Positions 57,036 to 64,000 of a stretch of DNA of 64,000 bases are shown in pieces. The translations under genes and the position numbers were made by a program. The notes under the pieces are model-generated. The model searched no databases and was not told where the DNA came from. It saw only the letters and a program-made list of their open reading frames with translations. The stretch comes from Hyphomicrobium sp. (GTDB taxonomy: Bacteria > Pseudomonadota > Alphaproteobacteria > Rhizobiales > Hyphomicrobiaceae): positions 1 to 64,000 of the forward strand of contig JALHMJ010000005.1 in assembly GCA_022844105.1 (NCBI GenBank). Direction: 5' to 3'. How positions within the stretch are numbered: position 1 is the stretch's first letter; each line of letters starts with the position of its first letter.

Positions 57036-57751
57036 CTGAGCTCGACGACATTGATGGCCTTGCTGCCGAGTACGTGCTGGGCACGCTGACGCGTGAGGAG
57101 CGCGTGGCCGTGACCGAACGCCGGATCGCCGAACGCCCGCTCGACCGCGCGATCGCGGCTTGGGAACGCCGTCTCGGACCGCTGGTGGAAACCGTTGCAC
57201 CGGTCGCGCCGTCTGCGAACCTGTACAATAAAATCCGCGCCCAGATCGGGCTGTCCCAGCATGTCGTGTCGCTGAAGGCCCGCGAACAGAAATTGGCCCG
57301 TCGCGCCGCGCGCTGGCGCAATGCGTTCGTTGGCGTATCTGCAATTGCCGCGTCGCTGGTCGGCATACTCGGTTATCGGGAAAATTTCGAGCGCAAGGAC
57401 GCCAGGCAATACGTTGCCGTGCTTGATACCGGCAGCAACATGACGGGGTTCCTGCTCACGCTTGACACAGGAACCAACATGGCGGTCATCACCGCCGTGA
57501 ACCCACCCAAACAGAGCAACAAGACCTATCAGGTTTGGATGGTCTCCGACAAAATGTCAGGACCCAAGTCCCTCGGCATGGTCGACAGGCCAGGCGAAAT
57601 GAAAAAGATGCCCATGCAGTCAGGTCCCGAGATGGACCTCTTCATGAACGCGTCGTTCGCCGTCAGTCTGGAACCCCTGGGCGGCTCGCCGACCGGCTCG
57701 CCGACCGGGCCGGTGCTGTTCACCGGCAAGCTTGTCCAGGCCACGCCCTGA
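57032..57751 (+). CDS. RskA-type membrane anti-sigma factor
   Basis: A 239-residue protein. The N-terminal cytoplasmic anti-sigma region has AAEYVLGTLTREERVAV (11-27) and AWERRLGPLVETVAPV; one transmembrane helix lies at about 97-115; the periplasmic RskA domain (about 140-238) has PPKQSNKTYQVWMVSDK and the C-terminal GGSPTGSPTGPVLFTGKLV. It holds the neighbouring sigma factor inactive until an envelope signal. There is no zinc HxxxCxxC motif, so this is not the ChrR-type. The start ATG overlaps the sigma gene stop. Confidence 0.9.
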   Translation: MTELDDIDGLAAEYVLGTLTREERVAVTERRIAERPLDRAIAAWERRLGPLVETVAPVAPSANLYNKIRAQIGLSQHVVSLKAREQKLARRAARWRNAFVGVSAIAASLVGILGYRENFERKDARQYVAVLDTGSNMTGFLLTLDTGTNMAVITAVNPPKQSNKTYQVWMVSDKMSGPKSLGMVDRPGEMKKMPMQSGPEMDLFMNASFAVSLEPLGGSPTGSPTGPVLFTGKLVQATP

Positions 57752-57822
57752 CGCCCCAATGCTTGGCGCAGAGATGCGTGTCAGCCGAGCCTCTGGTATA
57801 AGACGCTCGGCCGTAACGGTCC

Positions 57823-57899
57823 GGTCCCGTAGCTCAGCTGGATAGAGCGACAGTTTCCTAAACTGTAGGTCGCAGGTTCGAGACCTGCCGGGATCGCCA
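57823..57899 (+). tRNA. tRNA-Arg (anticodon CCT)
   Basis: Acceptor arms GGTCCCG (57823-57829) and CGGGATC (57889-57895), discriminator G, and encoded CCA at 57897-57899. The D arm is GCTCAGCTGGATAGAGC, the anticodon arm ACAGT-TTCCTAA-ACTGT gives CCT, and the T arm contains GGTTCGAGACC. It reads AGG codons, which are rare in this genome segment. Confidence 0.97.
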
Positions 57900-57947
57900 A
57901 GCAGCAGCACGTTGATCGCTTCTCCCGCCGCCCATCCTCGATGTTGA

Positions 57948-57986
57948 CTGCCCGCCAGGGCAGCATCATGCTGGATGCGCGGGCAG
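57948..57986 (+). other. Alternative hairpins upstream of the betaine transporter operon
   Basis: CTGCCC at 57948-57953 can pair either with GGGCAG at 57958-57963 (loop GCCA) or, extended to CTGCCCGC, with GCGGGCAG at 57979-57986. The two folds exclude each other. The second encloses a CAGCAT/ATGCTG inverted repeat. It lies between tRNA-Arg and the transporter; it could be tRNA trailer structure or a regulatory fold. Confidence 0.4.
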
Positions 57987-58087
57987 AGGAGCCAATTGAC
58001 TCTACGTGGTTTCCCGTATCACTGTGCGGTCAGAGGTGACGTCCGCCACTTCTGATGACTGCAAAGTTCCATCAGTTGGAGGGTTGG

Positions 58088-59062
58088 ATGCATCGTCTTC
58101 TCACCAGTCGCCGGCTCGCTGCCGGCGCCGGTCTTGCCGTATCCGCAGCCTTACTTTCGCTCCCCGCCCGCGCCGCCGTTCCGGAATCGCCTGATCCGAT
58201 CAAGATCGCGCTCTTCGATTGGACGAGTGTCAATCTCAACGCCAAGATCATCGGCGGGATTCTCTCAAAGCTCGGCTACAACGTCGAATATACCACCGCT
58301 GACTACCTCTCCAGCATCACCACCGGCTTGACGACCGGCGACCTGACGCTCGGCGTTGAATACTGGGACACGACAGCCGGCGAGGCGATGAAAGCTTCCG
58401 ACGCCACCGGCAAAACGGAGCGTCTCGGACCGCTCGGCCCGAAGGCCAAGGAAGAGTGGTGGTACCCGCTCTACATGAAAGAAAAATGCCCCGGTCTTCC
58501 CAACTGGGAGGCGTTGAAGGACCCCAAGTGCGCGGCAGCCTTCGCAACGCCTGAAACGGCACCGAAGGGCCGCTACCTCGGCGCTCCTGTCACCTGGGAA
58601 GGTTTCGACGACGAGCGCGTCGTCTCCCTGGGGTTGCCGTTCACGGTCATCCACGCCGGCACGGACGGCGCCATGTTTGCCGAACTCGACAGCGCCTATC
58701 AGCGTAAAGCGCCGATGATGCTGTGGATCTATTCGCCGCATTGGGCCAATGCGAAATACAAGGGCGAATGGGTCGAATTCCCCAAGCACACCAAGGAGTG
58801 CTACACGGACCCCAAATGGGGCGTAAATCCCGATCAGGCTTACGACTGCGGCAAGCCCACCGGCGAAATCTGGAAGTACTCTTGGGCCGGCATGAAAGAT
58901 AAGTGGCCGGTCGCCCATAAGCTCGCCAAAAATTACAGCATCGATACACAAGAGCTGAACAAGCTTGCCGGTCAGGTCGATCTCGAAAACAAGACAATGG
59001 AAGAAGTTGCCGACGCCTGGATCGCGGCCAACGAAGCCAAGTGGAAGGAATGGGTGAAGTAG
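58088..59062 (+). CDS. Glycine-betaine-type ABC transporter substrate-binding protein
   Basis: A 324-residue periplasmic binding protein of the OpuAC family. Signal peptide 1-29 (LPARA before AVPESPDP). DPIKIALFDWTSVNLNAKI and TTGDLTLGVEYWDTTAGEA supply the aromatic cage typical of quaternary-ammonium binding, and AVTWEGFDDERVVSLG-type loop and WIYSPHWANAKYKGEWVEF follow. The ATG at 58088 has GGAGG upstream. With the next two genes it forms a complete uptake system. Glycine betaine, proline betaine or choline are all possible ligands. Confidence 0.9.
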   Translation: MHRLLTSRRLAAGAGLAVSAALLSLPARAAVPESPDPIKIALFDWTSVNLNAKIIGGILSKLGYNVEYTTADYLSSITTGLTTGDLTLGVEYWDTTAGEAMKASDATGKTERLGPLGPKAKEEWWYPLYMKEKCPGLPNWEALKDPKCAAAFATPETAPKGRYLGAPVTWEGFDDERVVSLGLPFTVIHAGTDGAMFAELDSAYQRKAPMMLWIYSPHWANAKYKGEWVEFPKHTKECYTDPKWGVNPDQAYDCGKPTGEIWKYSWAGMKDKWPVAHKLAKNYSIDTQELNKLAGQVDLENKTMEEVADAWIAANEAKWKEWVK

Positions 59063-59149
59063 CCCGACGGTGAGGACACTCGCCTTGGCCGGTTGCCCGG
59101 TGGGCAACCGGTATTCCCGGAAAATGGGCGGAGATGGCATGAGATCGGC

Positions 59150-60247
59150 ATGAGCATTCCGTCACTGAAAACGCTTAGCGCCGCAGCGGCCGTCGACCAG
59201 CGCCCCGTGAAAATCGCGTGCGAAAGCCTCTGGAAAATCTATGGCGAGAATGCACGTTCTTTTCTGAGGTCGAAAGGGGCGGCGGCATCCCCCGAAGATA
59301 TCGCGGCAGCCAACGTCGTCGTCGCCGTCAAAAACGTAAACCTGAAGGTCCGCGAGGGCGAGACGTTCATCGTCATGGGCCTGTCGGGTTCGGGCAAGTC
59401 GACGCTCGTGCGCTGCCTGTCGCGTCTCGTTGAACCGACGGCTGGGCAGGTCCTTCTGGATGGCAAGGACCTTTTGCAGGCGACGGACACGGAACTGATC
59501 GAGATCCGCCGCCACAAGATGGGAATGGTTTTTCAGAACTTCGCCCTGTTGCCACATCTGACAGTTCTGGAGAACGTCGCTTTTCCGTTATCCGTCCAGG
59601 GCGCCCCGAGAGCAGAACGCGAAAGCCGGGCGCGCGAGGTGATCGAACTGGTCTCGCTGACAGGCCGCGAGAATTTCTACCCTCGCGAATTATCGGGCGG
59701 CCAGCAGCAGCGGGTCGGCATTGCCCGCAGTCTCGCCGTACGCCCTGAAGTCTGGTTCCTCGACGAACCGTTCTCCGCGCTCGATCCGCTGATCCGCCGC
59801 GAAATGCAGGCCGAGATTGCGCGTTTGCAGAGCGTTTTGAAGAAGACCGTCGTTTTCATCACCCACGATATCGACGAAGCGATCCGCCTCGGTGACCGCA
59901 TCGCGATCATGAAAGACGGTGAGGTCATTCAGGTCGGCACGCCCGAAGATCTCGTGATCGAACCGGCCACGCCCTACGTCGCCGACTTCACGCGCGATGT
60001 TCCACGCGCCAAGGTTATGTCCGCGAGCCGTCTCATGAAGCCGGTCGCCCACTCGCCGGAGAATTATGGCGGCATCGTTCGATCGACCGACAAAATCGCC
60101 TCCTTTGCGCCCGCAATTGTGCGCGCCAAGAAGCCATTTGGCGTCGCCGACGAAAGCGGTGTTGTGGTCGGCGAAATTGCTTTTGAGGATGTTATCGATC
60201 TTCTCGCCGGAGTATCCGATCGCGAGTCCGACGGACGACTGCCATGA
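59150..60247 (+). CDS. Glycine-betaine-type ABC transporter ATP-binding protein (ProV/OpuAA)
   Basis: A 365-residue ATPase. Walker A is GLSGSGKST (77-85), the signature is LSGGQQQRVGIARS (about 181-194), and Walker B is VWFLDEPFSALDP. Before Walker A it has the ProV-type segment with NARSFLRSKGAAASPEDI. The C-terminus retains a single degenerate CBS-like region (KPFGVADESGVVVGEIAFED) which may sense ionic strength. The ATG at 59150 is preferred over an in-frame ATG at 59093. It overlaps the permease gene by four bases. Confidence 0.92.
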   Translation: MSIPSLKTLSAAAAVDQRPVKIACESLWKIYGENARSFLRSKGAAASPEDIAAANVVVAVKNVNLKVREGETFIVMGLSGSGKSTLVRCLSRLVEPTAGQVLLDGKDLLQATDTELIEIRRHKMGMVFQNFALLPHLTVLENVAFPLSVQGAPRAERESRAREVIELVSLTGRENFYPRELSGGQQQRVGIARSLAVRPEVWFLDEPFSALDPLIRREMQAEIARLQSVLKKTVVFITHDIDEAIRLGDRIAIMKDGEVIQVGTPEDLVIEPATPYVADFTRDVPRAKVMSASRLMKPVAHSPENYGGIVRSTDKIASFAPAIVRAKKPFGVADESGVVVGEIAFEDVIDLLAGVSDRESDGRLP

Positions 60248-62223
60248 GCCGTGCCCTCAGTATCGAAGGCATGGTATCGGAGCCCGTTTCTTTCCATGCT
60301 CTCGCCTGGGCCGCCGCGCTGCTCGGTACTGTTTTGCTTTTTGTGTTCCCAGATGCATTGCCATGGGCGGTGAAGTATCCGTCCTGGGCGGTGGTGCCGT
60401 TCGCCGACGCCATGTCGGCCGTGATGAATTTCCTCAAGACGTACTTCTCGTGGTTGACACGCGGCATCACGGATGTGCTCAGCGTGCCGCTCGGCTTCGT
60501 CACAGGCCTTCTGGCCAAAGGCTGGAAGATTGGCAGCGGCCCCGACGCTTGGATGATCCCTCGCGTATCATGGGTCGGGATTGTCGCCGCATTTACGATC
60601 GCCGGATACGCGCTCGGCGGCGCCCGGCTTGCCAGCCTTGCCGCCGGCTGCATGCTCTACGTCGCGATCTTCGGCCAGTGGGACAGCACCATGCTGACCC
60701 TGTCGTTGATCGTCGTTGCGGTCCCGCTTTGCATTCTGATTGGTGTGGCGATCGGTATCGTCGGATTTCGCCGTCCCGGCGTCGATGCGTTTGTCATCAG
60801 CCCGGCGCTCGACTTCATGCAAACGGTGCCGACGTTCGCCTACTTGCTCCCGATGCTGCTGTTGTTTGGCACGAATCCCGTTGCGGCCGTCATCGCGACT
60901 GCGATCTTCTCCATCCCGCCAATGGTTCGCGCCACCACCCTCGCTTTGCAACGCGTTCCCGCCGAGATTGATGATCTAGGCTCGATGGTCGGATGTTCGC
61001 CGCGCCAGAAACTCTATCGCGTTCTGCTGCCGTCGGGACGTCCGTTGCTGATGGTCGGCGTCAATCAGGTCATCATGCTGGCGCTCAATATGGTGATCAT
61101 CGCATCGATGATCGGTGCCGGCGGTCTGGGGTACGACGTGCTCCTGGCGTTGCGTGCGCTCAAGATCGGTCCTGGCATGGAAGCCGGCCTTGCGATTGTC
61201 GTCATCGCCATTGTGCTCGACCGGTTAAGCCAGGCCGCGGCAACGTATCGCCCAGCCGCCGCGATCCCGGGCGCGCCCGTCTGGCAGAACCATCCGTACC
61301 TGTCGTTCGCACTTCTTGTCTTGGTCGTTACCACGCTCCTCAGTCTGGCTTTCCCGCCGCTGGGGTCGCTGCCCAAGGCTTGGACAGTATCAACCGGTCC
61401 GATGTGGAAGGCGGCGATCGACTGGATCAACGTCAATTACTTCGATGCCATCGATGCCTTCCGCACCTCGCTGATCGTGTGGGTCTTGAACCCGGTGCGT
61501 AACTTCCTCGAAGGCTTCCCGTGGCTCGCCGCCGTCACGCTTCTCAGCCTTGCGGGGTACACCCTCGGCGGGCTCCGTCTCGTACTCGTCGTGCTGCCGT
61601 TGACGCTCTTCTGCGCCGTCACCGGCTTGTGGGAGAAAAGCATGGCGACGCTTTATCTGTGCGGCGTTGCGACAGCCATCTCTCTCCTCATCGGCGTGCC
61701 GATCGGCCTTTATGCCGCGCGAAGCGACCGCTTCCAGGCCTTCATCACGCCGATCCTCGATACGCTGCAGACCCTGCCTTCGTTCTGTTTCATCATTCCC
61801 GTGGTCATGCTGTTCCGCGTCGGCGACGTCACGGCTCTGATCGCCACCGTTCTTTTCGCCATCGTGCCGGCCATCCGCTACACCAACCATGGCATCCGCC
61901 AGATCCCCGTCTCCCTGATCGAGGCGGCAAAAGTCTCCGGCTGCACGCCGCGGCAGACGTTCTGGCGGGTTCAATTGCCGCTCGCGCTACCCGAAATCAT
62001 GCTTGGTATCAATCAGACGGTCCTGTTGGCGCTAAGCATGATCATCATCTGCGCCATGATCGGCACCCGCGATCTCGGCCAGGAAGTCTTCATCGCCTTG
62101 GCCAAGGCCGATGCGGGCCGCGGGATCACCGCGGGCATCGCGATTGCCTTCATAGGGATAGTTGCCGACCGGCTGCTCCGGGCACTCGCCCGCAGGGCTC
62201 AATCAAATCTTGGATTGGCCTAG
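60244..62223 (+). CDS. Duplicated (tandem-fused) glycine-betaine-type ABC permease
   Basis: A 659-residue protein made of two ProW-like permease units in one chain. Each has a binding-protein-dependent transport domain with its own EAA loop: MVGCSPRQKLYRVLLPSG near residue 245 and VSGCTPRQTFWRVQLPLALP near 564, each followed by a GVNQVIMLAL or GINQTVLLAL helix. Thus one polypeptide can form the whole membrane channel, as in other fused betaine/choline systems of rhizobia. The N- and C-terminal repeats share about the same helix order but are clearly diverged. Start overlaps the ATPase stop. Confidence 0.9.
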   Translation: MSRALSIEGMVSEPVSFHALAWAAALLGTVLLFVFPDALPWAVKYPSWAVVPFADAMSAVMNFLKTYFSWLTRGITDVLSVPLGFVTGLLAKGWKIGSGPDAWMIPRVSWVGIVAAFTIAGYALGGARLASLAAGCMLYVAIFGQWDSTMLTLSLIVVAVPLCILIGVAIGIVGFRRPGVDAFVISPALDFMQTVPTFAYLLPMLLLFGTNPVAAVIATAIFSIPPMVRATTLALQRVPAEIDDLGSMVGCSPRQKLYRVLLPSGRPLLMVGVNQVIMLALNMVIIASMIGAGGLGYDVLLALRALKIGPGMEAGLAIVVIAIVLDRLSQAAATYRPAAAIPGAPVWQNHPYLSFALLVLVVTTLLSLAFPPLGSLPKAWTVSTGPMWKAAIDWINVNYFDAIDAFRTSLIVWVLNPVRNFLEGFPWLAAVTLLSLAGYTLGGLRLVLVVLPLTLFCAVTGLWEKSMATLYLCGVATAISLLIGVPIGLYAARSDRFQAFITPILDTLQTLPSFCFIIPVVMLFRVGDVTALIATVLFAIVPAIRYTNHGIRQIPVSLIEAAKVSGCTPRQTFWRVQLPLALPEIMLGINQTVLLALSMIIICAMIGTRDLGQEVFIALAKADAGRGITAGIAIAFIGIVADRLLRALARRAQSNLGLA

Positions 62224-62443
62224 AGTCGAACGGCTTCGCGTGACGTCCCGCTTCGGCAACCGAGTCGCGTTACGCTGCTCATCTCCCAGGCAATCGCCCG
62301 TCTTCTTCGCAAACAACTGATGTGTTTCGTTTCGGCTGCCTGAACGCTGGCGTTGCCGCCGGCCGGCGCTGAACACGATTTTCGTCAACGACTGTCGAGA
62401 CTTCTGATTTTGCCCGCGCCACACCGGCCCGTCGGTTTCATGA

Positions 62444-62460
62444 CTGGCACAAAGGTTGCC
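62444..62460 (+). promoter_or_regulatory. Sigma-54 (-24/-12) promoter upstream of amt
   Basis: CTGGCAC-AAAGG-TTGCC: the GG (62446-62447) and GC (62458-62459) dinucleotides are ten bases apart, and both flanking boxes match the sigma-54 consensus TGGCAC-N5-TTGC. The start site would be near 62471, giving a leader of about 80 bases. The rest of the 330-base gap 62224-62553 contains no gene and no NtrC site I can recognise; GGCTC/GAGCC at 62491-62505 is a small hairpin. Confidence 0.8.
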
Positions 62461-62553
62461 CTATAGGAAACGAGGCGCGTTCGCAACCAAGGCTCTGGGG
62501 GAGCCGCGGATGGGGAAACGATCCTGAATACCGGCCAGCAGGGGAGACTGCGT

Positions 62554-63966
62554 ATGACCGATCAAGCCACTGCACTAACGACGCTTTTTACGGAATTCTA
62601 CTTCTTCATAACCATCGTTCTGATGTTCTTCATCCACGTTGGTTTCTGCATGTACGAAGTGGGCGTCGCCCGCACAAAAAACGTGCAGCACACCCTTCTT
62701 AAAAACGCGATGGCCATTCCTGTCGTTGGACTGGCCTTCTTCCTGTTCGGAATGTGGCTCTACATCGCTCCGCAGGGTTGGCCTGTAGCCACTTCGGAAG
62801 TCAGCTTCGCGACCGGCTTCGAACCCTGGTCCGAGAAGCTTGCACCCAACCTCTCCGACCGGATCTCCGGCGTATTCTGGGGCGCCTTCGCGCTCTTTGG
62901 TATGACCGCGGCGTCGATCGTTTCGGGTTCCATCATCGAGCGCTCTAAGACGACCGGCTTCTTCATCATTGCCGTCTGGGTCGGTGCCGTGGCGTGGGTC
63001 ATTCCTGCCGCGTGGGGCTGGTCAGGCAACGGCTGGATGACGCAATACTTCGGCTTCCACGATCAATACTGCTCCGCCGTTCTGCACGGCGTCGCCGGCT
63101 TTGCAGCCCTGGGCATCCTTCTCCACCTCGGTCCGCGTATCGGAAAGTTCGGTCCTGACGGCACGCCGCGTGAAATCCCGGCTCACAATCCGTGGATGGT
63201 CACCGTCGGCCTGTTCATGATCTACATTGGCTTCTTTGGCTTCTACGCCGCCTGCCACATTCCGATTGCCAATGTCGCAGCCGAAGGTCAGCCCGCCTAC
63301 TGGACCGCCACCAACATCTACGGCGTTCCGATCACGCTCTCCGGCGTCACGATGAACTTCCTGCTCTCGCTCTTCGGCGGCATGATGACAGCGTACATCG
63401 TCTCCGGCGGCAATGCCTACTGGACGTTCTCGGGTGGTCTCACCGGCCTTATCTCGGCATCGGCCGGTAACGATCTCTACCACCCGGCCGTCGCACTCGC
63501 GATTGCCTCGGTCGGCACCGCCATGGCCTACAAGATGCACAACTGGGTCGAAGAGAAATTCAAACTCGACGACGCGGTCGGTGCAGTCGCAGTGCACGGC
63601 TATTGCGGTCTCTTCGGCGGCATCGCGGCCGGCTTCGCATTGTGGGGCTATCCCGCAATCTATCCGTCCGCCGGCACGCTAGTCGCGCTGTCGGAAGGCG
63701 CTGGCTGGTTCGGTACCAACGCGGAAGGCCTCCCGATCATCACTCCGATGGGCAACACAATCGTTTCGCTCATCTTCTGCATCGGTTTCGGTTTCATTCC
63801 GGGATACATCCTGGGCGGAATTCTGAAGGCAGCCGGTCTCCTGCGCGTCGACCCCCGCGTCGAACTCACGGGCCTTGATGGCGAAGTTTCTTCCACCACC
63901 TACCCGAACATTTCGGGCGCGGAAGCCGCCTTCGAAGCTCTGCAGCGCAAGGAAAGCAAGATCTAA
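62554..63966 (+). CDS. amt: Divergent Amt/Rh-family ammonium transporter
   Basis: A 470-residue protein with about eleven helices. GGGGAG lies seven bases before the ATG. The twin histidines are kept: HDQYCSAVLHGVAG (Asp and His eight residues apart, like Asp160-His168 in E. coli AmtB) and DDAVGAVAVHGYCGLFGG (His318 equivalent). Other pore motifs depart from the family: GFFGFYAACHIP replaces the usual GWFGFNAGSA, so the Ser219 position is Cys, and VFWGAFALFGMTAAS stands in for the FQGAFA-type first gate. No signal peptide is evident. It is expected to import ammonium in the nitrogen-limited state set by glnD and sigma-54. Confidence 0.9.
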   Translation: MTDQATALTTLFTEFYFFITIVLMFFIHVGFCMYEVGVARTKNVQHTLLKNAMAIPVVGLAFFLFGMWLYIAPQGWPVATSEVSFATGFEPWSEKLAPNLSDRISGVFWGAFALFGMTAASIVSGSIIERSKTTGFFIIAVWVGAVAWVIPAAWGWSGNGWMTQYFGFHDQYCSAVLHGVAGFAALGILLHLGPRIGKFGPDGTPREIPAHNPWMVTVGLFMIYIGFFGFYAACHIPIANVAAEGQPAYWTATNIYGVPITLSGVTMNFLLSLFGGMMTAYIVSGGNAYWTFSGGLTGLISASAGNDLYHPAVALAIASVGTAMAYKMHNWVEEKFKLDDAVGAVAVHGYCGLFGGIAAGFALWGYPAIYPSAGTLVALSEGAGWFGTNAEGLPIITPMGNTIVSLIFCIGFGFIPGYILGGILKAAGLLRVDPRVELTGLDGEVSSTTYPNISGAEAAFEALQRKESKI

Positions 63967-63996
63967 TCCCGAACAATCAAGCAACAGGAGAACACC

Positions 63997-64000
63997 ATGA
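63997..64000 (+). CDS. Start of a further gene cut by the window edge
   Basis: CAGGAG at 63985-63990 is followed at the right distance by an ATG at 63997. Amt genes are usually followed by a PII gene (glnK) or a second amt, so one of those is expected, but only four bases are visible. Confidence 0.35.

Noticed and set aside
57823-57899. tRNA-Arg as an integration site
   Set aside because: No integrase, direct repeat of the tRNA 3' end or island-like content follows; the downstream genes are a normal transporter operon.

Overview
The window looks like a chromosomal segment of an alphaproteobacterium, most probably of the order Hyphomicrobiales (Rhizobiales), perhaps Hyphomicrobium-like. The family is a guess from gene content. 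Evidence: high G+C coding sequence, the run tsaB-rimI-plsC-miaB-phoH-ybeY-corC-lnt-XRE-metK-trmB-rimP-nusA-ylxR-infB-rbfA-truB-rpsO-pnp, glnD next to murJ, and putative Irr-, CtrA- and sigma-54-type sites. Almost all of it is core genome. I see no insertion sequence, integrase, complete prophage or CRISPR array.

Layout. 1-6.7 kb: a ProX-like tRNA deacylase, tRNA-Gly(GCC), an orphan ParA, a LemA/TPM-domain trio, a UMF1-type MFS transporter and accA. 6.8-12.5 kb: three consecutive L,D-transpeptidase paralogues behind a possible CtrA box, then a YqhA-type membrane protein, a GT92-like glycosyltransferase and an FkbM methyltransferase. 12.6-19.3 kb: secA (reverse strand), a parvulin, argJ, a thiopurine-methyltransferase-like gene and mutT. 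19.4-26.8 kb: GNAT, glnD, murJ, trpS, a UspA-like gene and nfu, the last behind an Irr-box-like palindrome placed inside a promoter. 26.9-38.3 kb: a RutE-like nitroreductase, tsaB, rimI, plsC, miaB, phoH, ybeY, corC, lnt, an XRE regulator, metK and trmB. 38.4-49.3 kb: the transcription/translation/RNA-decay operon rimP to pnp, with structured RNA leaders before rimP, rpsO and pnp.

Inside that operon, between truB and rpsO, lies an unusual array of five 50-bp hairpin repeats feeding directly into the ribosome-binding site of a small secreted cysteine-containing protein. 49.4-51.9 kb holds an orphan phage-type tail-fibre gene (DUF2793) and a small partner gene. 51.9-57.8 kb is an accessory stretch: a PilZ protein, a DUF4202-CbiX fusion, a 58-residue DUF2256 protein, an iron-sulfur photolyase/cryptochrome, a DUF486 membrane protein and an ECF sigma/anti-sigma pair. 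57.8-64 kb: tRNA-Arg(CCT), a three-gene glycine-betaine-type ABC transporter with a duplicated permease, then a divergent ammonium transporter behind a near-consensus sigma-54 promoter.

Functional themes are envelope building (L,D-transpeptidases, murJ, lnt, plsC, secA), RNA and ribosome maturation (miaB, ybeY, rimP, rbfA, truB, pnp), and nitrogen, iron and stress control (glnD, amt, nfu, ECF sigma). The least explained items are the hairpin array with its small secreted protein, the orphan tail-fibre pair, the DUF4202-CbiX fusion beside the photolyase module, and the unusual pore motifs of the ammonium transporter.
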